The notes under the pieces are model-generated. The model searched no databases, was not told the origin of the DNA, and saw only the letters and a list, made by a program, of their open reading frames with translations. From NCBI RefSeq assembly GCF_010093815.1, contig NW_022985551.1, positions 826,614 to 890,613 on the forward strand: DNA of 64,000 nucleotides. Reading direction: 5' to 3'. The stretch comes from Pseudovirgaria hyperparasitica. Lineage: Eukaryota > Ascomycota > Dothideomycetes > Acrospermales > Acrospermaceae. Positions 56,337 through 64,000 of this stretch are shown in pieces (the first letter of the stretch is position 1; every line of letters begins with the position of its first letter). Both the position numbers and the translations under genes were made by a program.

Positions 56337-56918
56337 CACAATGTCTGGATATAGGAATTTATGGTAGAGGAGAGAAGCTTGGATGTTAAGATGTTTGTGT
56401 AGGTTGTCGTTTTGTAGGTTGTAGTTGTGGTGGCAGCAGTAGTTATGTTAAGGTAATATGGTGATAGGACTTGATCAGCACGGCAAGGTGCTCTCTTTAT
56501 AAGAATTGGCCAACGGCGCTCTGAAGGTTGTTAGGCTTGTATGGGACCCACACTCGTCAATCAACCATGGAACGAACAATAGCTAGGACAAGGAAGCATT
56601 GAAAGGTCATAATGCACAACCTTGGAACAATCAAGTTCAAGTCATTATTGAGACCAGACGACCGTCGGTAACACAGCGGACGCTTCCTATTGTCATATGT
56701 TAATAGTCAATTATACGGTAGCCCGATTAAGGCGCGGGGGACTCAGTTAATGACTAAGCACTCACCCACTTCCAAGGTTCCCGGGTCCAAGATGCCGCTC
56801 TGGAAAGAATTAGTCACTTACTTCACTGCGCCGCTCTTTCTACAGGTATGTGTCCAATTCACTTCTATTCTCATTTTTCGCTTCTTCTCATTAGGTTCAG
56901 TCGCTCATTCTAACCACC
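56337..56918. promoter_or_regulatory. Divergent region ISA2 / kynureninase
   Basis: 582 bases between start codons on opposite strands. The kynureninase ATG sits in a strong CACCATGG context. No gene or repeat seen. Confidence 0.5.
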
Positions 56919-58411
56919 ATGGCTTTAGATCATCTCACCCAGACCTACGCTGACGAGCAAGACGCTGCCGACCCGCTCCGTCACCTCCGCGATGAATTTA
57001 TCATTCCAACGCGACACAACTTAGAAAACACCGGCGTCGCAAGCACCGATAGTGACACGCAATGTACATACCTATGCGGAAACTCGCTCGGCGTCCAGCC
57101 CAAACGGGCGCGCAAATATATTCATCAATTCTTGGACTCGTGGAGCCAGCAAGGTGTTTTTGGTCACTTTAAACAGCTCAAGAACAGCTTTCTACCACCA
57201 TGGGTACACATGGATGATGCTGTCAAAAACGCGGCTACACCCTTATTTGGTGCATTGCCTACAGAGGTTGCCATCATGGAAACATTGACAGCGAATCTGC
57301 ATTTGGCTATGGCTAGCTTCTATAAGCCAACTAAGGAAAGATACAAGATCATCATCGAGGGAAAAGCTTTCCCTAGCGATCACGTCAGTACACCTGTGTA
57401 GCCCCTATCCATTTCTGACATCTCCTCCAGTACGCAGCAATCTCCCAACTCGAGCACCACGGTCTTCCCCCCTCCGCTCTTATATGCATCACCCCTCCAG
57501 ATGACAAATCCCCCTACCTTCCAACAGACCATATATGCGCAATCATATCTGAACATGCCGCCTCCACAGCACTCGTCCTCCTCCCTGGTATCCAATACTA
57601 CAGCGGTCAACTCTTCGATATTGCCACGATTACCGCCCACGCACACTCGCTAGGCCTGGTAATCGGCTGGGACCTGGCACATGCGGCGGGAAATGTGCCC
57701 CTGCAGTTACATGACTGGGACGTCGACTTCGCTGTGTGGTGTAACTACAAGTACCTAAACTCCGGACCCGGTGCTATTGGAGGGCTATTCGTGCACGAGA
57801 AACACGGGATCGTGACACCTAAGAGGCAGACCGATGGTGGCGCGGAACTTCCCGCTGTCATTAAAGACGGCGAGCAAATTCCAGAATTGGAATACAGACC
57901 GAGACTGAGTGGCTGGTGGGGAAACGAGAAATCAACACGGTTTCGCATGGAGCCGCAGTTCCACCCCCGTGCAGGAGCTGCTGGGTATCAGTTATCCAAT
58001 CCATCTGCACTCGACATATCTTCTGTCATGGCATCGCTATCCGTCTTCAACGAGACAAGTATGCCGGAACTGCGTTCCAAATCGCTGAAGGTCACCAAAT
58101 TTCTCGAAGACTTACTCGTGCACCGACCGTGTCGAACGGATCGAAGTGATGCTAATGCGTATGAGATCATCACACCGATGAACCCTGCAGAGAGAGGTGC
58201 GCAGATCAGTGTCAAGGTCAAGCCAGGTTTCTTGGACACGGTGATGGAGGTGCTAGAGGCAGAGGGTGTGGTGGTGGACGAGCGTCAGCCGGATGTTGTG
58301 CGTGTGGCACCGGCGCCGCTGTACAACAACCATCGCGATGTGTGGGACTTTCATGTCGCATTTGAAAAGGCACTTGAGGCTGCGACAGCCAAGGCTGGTG
58401 AGGCTCAGTGA
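56919..58411 (+). CDS. BNA5: Kynureninase (L-kynurenine hydrolase)
   Basis: PLP enzyme that cleaves kynurenine or 3-hydroxykynurenine to anthranilate or 3-hydroxyanthranilate plus alanine, in NAD synthesis from tryptophan. Two exons, 56919-57383 and 57431-58411; 481 aa. Visible: TYLCGNSLGVQPK, the substrate loop WVHMDDAV, MNxLTxNLH-like MetLTANLHLAMASFY, FPSDHYA across the splice site, IGWDLAHAAGNVPLQLHDWDVDF and the PLP lysine in NYKYLNSGPG near residue 261, then RFRMEPQFHPRAGAAGYQLSNP. Complete active site and family length. Filamentous fungi often have two copies; this looks like the housekeeping type but I cannot assign it to a metabolite cluster. Confidence 0.97.
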
Positions 58412-58766
58412 TATCCGCATCTGTTATTTAACTAGGAGTAGGAGAGATGAAGGACATTGTTTGTAAGCAGTTTTTCATTCTCATTCATGGACTTGCATTA
58501 CTAGCATAACTTTCGTAGCAAGATAACCCTGCTGAAGCTCCGCGCTATAAAACCTTACCCAATGCTCCCATATCTAGTCCTGTTTGTCCATCTATCGCCT
58601 CTCCCAGAACCAAGAGTAGCATCCAACCAGCGCCATCGCAAATTGACTCATTATATACTATACATGTCGCATGAGACCAGCATCGAAATACCTTCGTATC
58701 TAAACACACATACTCGAATCGAATCATCCAGAGGAGATGCTGCAGCTAAATGCAAAACTGTACTCT
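58412..58766. other. Convergent intergenic region kynureninase / secreted protein
   Basis: 355 bases with both 3' UTRs. Nothing else recognised. Confidence 0.5.
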
Positions 58767-59912
58767 TTATTTGCCACCAGTTTCGCACGGGGTCGGCACA
58801 GGCATAGCAGGTATCGAGCTCGACCGCGCGGCAATTTTCGCTGCTGAATCTACATCCACAGTGTCGGCCTGTGCTTCTTCGGTTGGTTTGGGTGTGGGCT
58901 TTTTGGTGGTGGTGGTGGTGGCAGCGGGGACTGGGGTCTCTGATGGCTCGTCCAGGGGTTCAGGTGCAGGCTCCTGGGATTCGGGCTGCTCAGGCTCCGG
59001 CTGTTCGGATTCTGGCTGCTCAGTCTCTGATTGCTCAGTCTCCGGCTCGACCGGCTCTGGCTTCTCGTGTTCAGGCTCTGGCTTGGGCTCCTCCGGTTCA
59101 GGCTCCTCGGGCTCAGGCTCAGGCACTGGCTCCGTCTCAGGCTCCGGCTGATTAACGACCGGGTCAGATTCCGGGTTTCCCTCGTTCGTTTCTTCATCGG
59201 GTTCGGCAGCACTAGGCACAGGCGTGGGCGTGGCAGCACTGTGGAGCGATGTCTGTTTGGCAGGACTAGGTGCATCCACGGCAGAGGAGGAGTATATCGG
59301 GTAAAGGGTCTTCCATACTCCGTCGTCATAGTACACGGTCGTTTCGGCTGCAGGAGAGGCGGAGACGTCTTCGGTGTGGACTTTGGTTTTGACTTTCGTC
59401 GTGGTTTTAGCCGGAGGAGGGACTGGTGAGGGTGTGGGAGTCGTGGTCGGCGTTGTTGGGCGTGGTGGCGGTGGTGGTGGAGCGACTGAGCTTGAGGGCG
59501 CTTTGACGGGACTACTGCTCCTGCTCCTTGAAGGGGACGGTGCGCTTAAAGGCGTAGGCGTAGGGGTCGGGGTTGGTGTTGGTGTTGGTGTAGGTGTAGG
59601 TGTAGGTGTCGATGGCACAAGTGTGGCTACAGCTATCTTCTCGCTTGTCGTGGTATCTGTGTGCACCACTGTTTGTTCTACGATGTCCGTTGCAGGAGGT
59701 ACGACTGGAACATCGAATGTGATTGTCTGAACAACAGTCACAGGAGGAGCAGGAGGTGCTGCATTGGCAAAGGTGGGAGCATAGCCGCCGTCAACGTTCA
59801 CAATTGCGAAGGTCTTTACGTTGCGGATATGTTGTAATATTGGTGCGTCAAGTGGGAGGGCGAGAGTGACGGTTGGAGAGAGGAAGGAGAGGAGGATAGC
59901 AGAGGGGCGCAT
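58767..59912 (-). CDS. Secreted or cell-wall Pro/Thr/Glu-rich repeat protein
   Basis: 381 aa, single exon. A signal peptide (MRPSAILLSFLSPTVTLALP) is followed by a short ordered part with VTVVQTITFDVPV and AETTVYYDDGVWKTLYPIYSS, motifs frequent in fungal cell-wall proteins. Between them lies a (PT)n run (about residues 102-121) and Ser/Pro-rich sequence suited to O-mannosylation. The last third is an EPE/EQPE repeat of about 80 residues with many Glu, then a KPTPKPTEE tail ending CETGGK. No GPI-anchor signal is visible at the C-terminus, so it would be secreted or wall-bound without an anchor. The function is unknown. Low-complexity makes homology search unreliable. Confidence 0.75.
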   Translation of the reverse strand: MRPSAILLSFLSPTVTLALPLDAPILQHIRNVKTFAIVNVDGGYAPTFANAAPPAPPVTVVQTITFDVPVVPPATDIVEQTVVHTDTTTSEKIAVATLVPSTPTPTPTPTPTPTPTPTPTPLSAPSPSRSRSSSPVKAPSSSVAPPPPPPRPTTPTTTPTPSPVPPPAKTTTKVKTKVHTEDVSASPAAETTVYYDDGVWKTLYPIYSSSAVDAPSPAKQTSLHSAATPTPVPSAAEPDEETNEGNPESDPVVNQPEPETEPVPEPEPEEPEPEEPKPEPEHEKPEPVEPETEQSETEQPESEQPEPEQPESQEPAPEPLDEPSETPVPAATTTTTKKPTPKPTEEAQADTVDVDSAAKIAARSSSIPAMPVPTPCETGGK

Positions 59913-60818
59913 CTCGAAGATTTGATGAAGGTCGTGGTGACTGGAAAGAAGCAGAGCACGAGGCCCTTGAGTCCGAAAACCAGATCAGAGCCGAGATGTT
60001 ATGAAGCTCGCCGGGCCTGCTATCGTGAGATTTCTCGAAGATGGTTGCAGGGATGCAGGATGAAGTCGGTGTCGGTATGGACGGTGCTGAATGCGTTGGC
60101 AATGGAAGGAAGAAAGCGGGGAGAGATCAATCTATGCATGAGAAATTAGATGACTTCCCCGCCATGGTGCGTGGCTGGAATTGCGAAATGAAGCTGGTGT
60201 TGATATGTGGCGGGGAGGCTGGTATCACGATGTTGCCCTGTTGCCATCCATGTCGTTTGAGGGGCTGGCCAGGATACGGGAGGCTGGGGCCCCACTTAGT
60301 GTGGCGCTCGCTTAAGGCGGCCGCTAGCAATCCCGAACCATAAGCTCGGGCCCAGTAGTGAAGTCTTCGGCAGCATACCAGGAGGTGCACGTGACACATT
60401 CAGTGCCATAAAAGTATGCGCAAATGCCATTTTTATCGTTAAAGTGCGATGGGATTTGAAATATAGATACTACTGCTGATACTGCTACCAGCTTTAGTGC
60501 TATATCTCGTTATAACAGCCAACAAGCCCCACGCGCAGCCTGTATTTGAGATTAAACCTAACGAAAAGAGTCTGACACCACCCAGATGCACGTTGGAGAC
60601 TTCATATTCCAGCCGGAACACCGAGCTGTAGTTGCTAATACTACAAGCACTTTCAATGAATTGGCTTTGTACTCCAGGTTGGCTGCTGGTGGCTTCAGCT
60701 CACACTATGACGTCATATACAAGCTAATGACTGCCCTGCTTATACCATGAAAGCGATAACTCTCAAGCATCGACAGCATTTTTTGCCAACGCCGAAAATA
60801 AGTTCATCAGCAGCAAAT
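59913..60818. promoter_or_regulatory. Divergent region, secreted repeat protein / small membrane protein
   Basis: 906 bases between start codons on opposite strands. An in-frame ATG at 60747 could extend the right-hand protein by 24 residues; the shorter form is preferred. No gene or repeat seen. Confidence 0.45.
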
Positions 60819-61441
60819 ATGACCCCTTCCGCGACGACAGCGATTTCATACCTGCTCTGGGCATACCTCAAAGGCGCTCATGGCTACCAAGCTTACATCA
60901 GCTCGCGGATTCTGCGCAGCTCCTATGTCGCTATCATGAACCTGAGGGTACACGAGAAAGAGACAGAGAAAGCTGCCAAGTACTCCGAAACTGTCGCCGA
61001 CCAACTACGCAAGATTCGGACAACACAGGCAAGTGGTGTCGTCACGGTGAGCTCAGTTAACCCCATTCCAAGAATCCAAGCTCTCAGATTGACTCATTTA
61101 CGAAGGGCCTTATATCCCTGATCTCCTCAGTGTACTTGATATACTCAGGCACAACTGCGAATAGCCTGTCGTTGTCTTCACCACAGCTACTGCTTTCGAT
61201 CGCCAACATCAGTTTCAGTGCCGCGGCTTCACGGTACATTGCGGGATTTTGGGCTCATTCAACACGTGTCCCCTTTGTCGAGAGCTACAATGAGGCACTT
61301 CGCCGCACCGACGACGTTGTATCAGCTCTCCAAAGCAGTGCGGCTGCGTGGCTTCTGTCGCTGCCGGTGTCTTCTCGAGTGGGTAATGGCTGTACAGGTG
61401 TTCGCATCCTGCTCTTTCGGTTTATGGACAGCAGTTGTTGA
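60819..61441 (+). CDS. Small conserved fungal membrane protein, function unknown
   Basis: 187 aa from exons 60819-61046 and 61106-61441; intron 61047-61105 (GTGAGC...CGAAG), phase 0. The start SATTAISYLLWAYLKGAHGYQAYISSRILRSSYVAIMNLRVHEKETEKAAKYSETVADQL is a block I recognise as conserved among filamentous ascomycetes without a function. Two hydrophobic segments follow: SLISSVYLIYSG and LLLSIANISFSAAASRYIAGFW, then VPFVESYNEALRRTDD, another conserved motif. After that the frame becomes Ser/Cys-rich; a different frame (61218-61478, with a hydrophobic WVMAVQVFASCSFGLW) is also open, so the true 3' end may use one more intron. The C-terminal 40 residues are therefore uncertain. Confidence 0.65.
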
Positions 61442-62639
61442 GGGGACTCCAGCCGGTGTACCAAGTTTGAACATGTAAACACTCTTAGAAAGCGCGCACC
61501 GGCACGGAAGGGGTGAAACATTATATTCCACGGTGATTTCAATTAATCGTATTCTTGCTACATAGCGTGTTCAATTGCCTCGAGCCGCTGCCCGTAAGAA
61601 ACCTCTGTGATTCAGATACACGCACCGGGTACTGCGTGTCGAGTCGTTCCTAAGGACTCACCACAACGGTGTGTACACGCCCTCCCAGGCCAAACCACAC
61701 TGATGTACATCATCGACATGAACTCCGAAAATCTGCGCGAAATTGCCAAACCTTCCGCTTCGATGACGCTGGCTCCATCGGCTGTTCCATGAGATGGACT
61801 GTGGAGACGAGTAAGAAGAACTCAGAGTCAGAGGCGGTGCTGATACTCCAGGAGGGGTATACGCGGAAGTGGAGTCGGATGAAGAGGACTGTAGAGTTGA
61901 TTGGGAGAACGGTAGCAGGCGGCTCAGGGGATTGGTTGAGGTTTTGTCCCAGTCGCGTATTGACTCGGTGCATTGATTCATGTGGTGCTACACGTTTGAT
62001 CTATAAGTAGTTACAGTGAGCGTTAGAAATACCTGTCTACTTTCTATTTACTCTTCTCTTTTGAAGATCCGACGTGAGACATTGATTAGTCGGTAGCAGG
62101 GAGGAGTCGAGGGATGAAGGTCAGTCTTACGATAGGCATGTGGATTCAGCTGAGTTTTCTTTATATCACAAAGCGTCTGCCTTTGTAGCCAATACCAGAT
62201 AGGCCGATCCAACAAGATTGGACCTCCTGGATCTGGCACGAGCGGTCCGCCATCATGTAAAAAGTCGCAGCGATGGCCTTTTGAATATAGTGAGGAGAAG
62301 AAGTGAAACAAACGACAGGACTGCTGGCACTTTGACATCACGAACACACACAAGTACATATGGAGAATTTATTCTCATTCATGCCCTAGGCAATTATACT
62401 AGTTCCTCTCGCTTTCGAGAGGAGCAGCCCAAAAGAGTAGTAGCTAGCTTTGACGTGAAGCGATATGGCGCTCCTGCCCGTCAAGCCCAGAGCCTCAAGT
62501 GATCGTGGCAAAGTGTCTAAGGTAGCATGATCCGGGATGCGCCTTCATCGGCGCATGTGAAGCCGAAGCAGAACACCTTACAGTAATATCAGATACAGCG
62601 AAAGAGTTACGAAGTCTAAACGGATTGTGATGATAGCCT
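61442..62639. other. Convergent intergenic region, small membrane protein / NST1
   Basis: 1,198 bases with the two 3' UTRs and much unassigned sequence. Several short ORFs lack coding character. No repeat or RNA gene recognised. Confidence 0.4.
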
Positions 62640-64000
62640 TCATGAGGGGCCTAGGTTGGGGAACGGCCGGTTACCAATAGGCACGTTGAATGGGTTGTGG
62701 GGGATGCTGTGGCCTTGGATAGGGCTACCAATCTCCCCTACTCCAGACTTCCTTGCGAGATCAAGCCCCTCTTCGAACGTGACGAATAGACGTGAGCCAG
62801 ACGGGTGAAAATGGAAGAGACCTCCTCCATTAGTGTTATCGCCTTCTGTCTCAAGAACAGCCTTTAGATCATTTGGAGTAGTCGGTGCTTCATTGGGGTT
62901 TGAGTTGATTCGTTGAAGGATTTCGTTAAGCTCACAGTGCTCGTATTGGGACTTTGACGCGTTCAGATCCCTATAAGCTTGTATCGCTCTCAATCGAAGC
63001 GACACGGCATATGGAAGACTAGGTCTCGAAGCACCAAAGCCAAACGGGAGCCCTCGTCCTGTCGGAGAACTTCCCCATCCACCTGCAGAAGGTAGACCAG
63101 GAGCAGACATTGGACCAAAACCTGTGGGTGTACTCCACATGTTGCTGGCTCCGCTGGGGCCGCCAAGTCCAAAAGATTCTACTCTAGGCCTATTCGGAAC
63201 TGGAAACATCGATCCATTTGGTGCACTTCCGAAGGGCATTCTTGAAACTCCCTGTGGTATGCTACTGCGCCGTGAATCGACATCATTCGGTGCAAGGGTT
63301 TCGTTTGGGTCATCGGTATCATCCAACAAGGCTTTGCTACCAAGATGATTACTTAGGTCGTCAACTTCTGTACTGTTGTTAGGCCGATCTTCTCGGGGCT
63401 TTACACTCGAAGGACGCTGAATTGGAGTTGGTCTCGCGATCGGATTCGGAGGGTATCCACCGTGAGGGATATCATCAACATGGGGCACGCCATTGAAGCT
63501 GTCCATTGTTCCAGAAGCCTGTCGTGAATGGGATGGTAGACCTTCTCGAAATCCTGGACCGGGCATCGGCATTCCGATTCCAGGGATAGGAGCAGGAAAT
63601 CCAGGTGGAGCGTTTAGTCCGTAGCCTTGACCATGCGGTGGCATCATTCCTGGCCCTCCCATACCCGGTGGAGGTGGCATTCCCGGTCCCGGGGGCCCAA
63701 GGCCTCGAAACTGGGATGGGATAGGATTCTGATGATGCATTGGAAACATCGGAGGCATGCCCGGGCCAGGACCTCGTTGACCCATGTTGGGTAGTAGGGG
63801 AGACGGAGTGATGAAGCCATTCAAACCCGGTGGCATTGCTCCTCCGAATCCGTGGTTAAGATGCTGATGATTTATTCCAGGTGGACCAAGTGATTGCGAA
63901 GGTGACGATGATTGTGTACTCTGTGTACTAGATCCGTGATGTTGTGAAGGCCGAGTGAGGAGCTGCTTGGGTATACCAGTGCTTGCTATCGTGCTTGGTG
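62640..64000 (-). CDS. NST1: Stress response protein NST1, C-terminal part
   Basis: NST1 is a large fungal protein linked to salt tolerance and cytoplasmic mRNP granules. Only about 453 C-terminal codons are here; the frame is open through base 64000 and the 5' part lies to the right. The start of this piece is Pro/Gly/Met-rich disordered sequence (MGGPGMMPPHGQGYGL...), then the VDDLSNHLGSKALLDD motif, and a folded end: SLRLRAIQAYRDLNASKSQYEHCELNEILQRI, VLETEGDNTNGGGLFHFHPSGSRLFVTFE and GVGEIGSPIQGHSIPHNPFNVP. The layout and the GVGEIGSP phrase match the NST1 C-terminus. The name is from family recall; the region upstream should contain the Lys/Glu/Arg-rich coiled-coil if correct. Confidence 0.75.
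   Translation of the reverse strand, partial: PSTIASTGIPKQLLTRPSQHHGSSTQSTQSSSPSQSLGPPGINHQHLNHGFGGAMPPGLNGFITPSPLLPNMGQRGPGPGMPPMFPMHHQNPIPSQFRGLGPPGPGMPPPPGMGGPGMMPPHGQGYGLNAPPGFPAPIPGIGMPMPGPGFREGLPSHSRQASGTMDSFNGVPHVDDIPHGGYPPNPIARPTPIQRPSSVKPREDRPNNSTEVDDLSNHLGSKALLDDTDDPNETLAPNDVDSRRSSIPQGVSRMPFGSAPNGSMFPVPNRPRVESFGLGGPSGASNMWSTPTGFGPMSAPGLPSAGGWGSSPTGRGLPFGFGASRPSLPYAVSLRLRAIQAYRDLNASKSQYEHCELNEILQRINSNPNEAPTTPNDLKAVLETEGDNTNGGGLFHFHPSGSRLFVTFEEGLDLARKSGVGEIGSPIQGHSIPHNPFNVPIGNRPFPNLGPS

Noticed and set aside
58871-59429. Plus-strand frames rich in Ala/Gln or Arg/Leu
   Set aside because: Shadows of the Glu-Pro repeat of the secreted protein on the minus strand.
1-64000. Transposons, LTR elements, virus-derived copies, CRISPR arrays
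   Set aside because: No long direct or inverted repeats, no transposase, reverse transcriptase or integrase motifs, and no regularly spaced repeats were seen.

Overview
The window is nuclear DNA of a filamentous ascomycete (Pezizomycotina, perhaps a Dothideomycete; the class is a guess). Genes are dense and lie on both strands. Introns are mostly 46-100 nt, start with GTRNGT-like donors and often carry a CTAAC branch site. Proteins show the usual features of this group: a single TOR kinase, a DEF1 with a glutamine/glycine-rich tail, a Zn2Cys6 regulator with a DUF3425-like end, a ChAPs protein and NST1. I see no mobile element, no CRISPR array, and no tRNA or rRNA gene.

Layout, left to right. 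1-8.4 kb: the 5' part of HIR3 (minus, runs off the left edge), a ChAPs exomer subunit (plus), ribosomal protein uS9/RPS16 (minus), an ARM-repeat SmgGDS-like protein (plus) and a small acidic nuclear protein (minus). 9.8-20.1 kb: BRF1 (TFIIIB) followed in tandem by the complete TOR kinase gene. 20.9-26.2 kb, minus: a TDT/malate-type transporter and a Zn2Cys6 transcription factor, whose N-terminal exons I reconstructed upstream of a 531-nt intron. 26.2-30.1 kb: the longest gene-free stretch. 30.1-36.2 kb: a divergent Prp4-like kinase (plus) facing the mitochondrial NAD(P) transhydrogenase (minus, with a GC-AG intron). 37.5-42.7 kb: DEF1 (minus) and a probable mitochondrial protein of unknown role (plus). 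42.7-45.3 kb: gene-free. 45.3-51.1 kb: an F-box-like protein, an HSL-type alpha/beta hydrolase and a metallo-beta-lactamase-fold lactonase, all plus. 51.2-58.4 kb: a small membrane protein (minus), VPS35 (plus), ISA2 (minus) and kynureninase (plus). 58.8-64 kb: a secreted Pro/Thr/Glu repeat protein (minus), a small conserved fungal membrane protein (plus) and the C-terminal part of NST1 (minus, runs off the right edge).

Most genes are housekeeping: chromatin and transcription (HIR3, BRF1, DEF1), growth control (TOR), translation (uS9), trafficking (ChAPs, VPS35), mitochondria and redox (NNT, ISA2) and NAD synthesis (kynureninase). TOR, BRF1 and uS9 all belong to growth control, but their proximity may be chance. 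The less ordinary parts are the divergent Prp4-like kinase and the long gene-free region before it, the hydrolase/lactonase pair, the secreted repeat protein, and several splice oddities: an exon that codes only for the start Met, a GC-AG intron, and a stop-free 51-nt intron. I found no convincing new multi-gene system. Gene models were assembled by eye from reading frame, splice consensus and phase; every multi-exon model given closes in frame.
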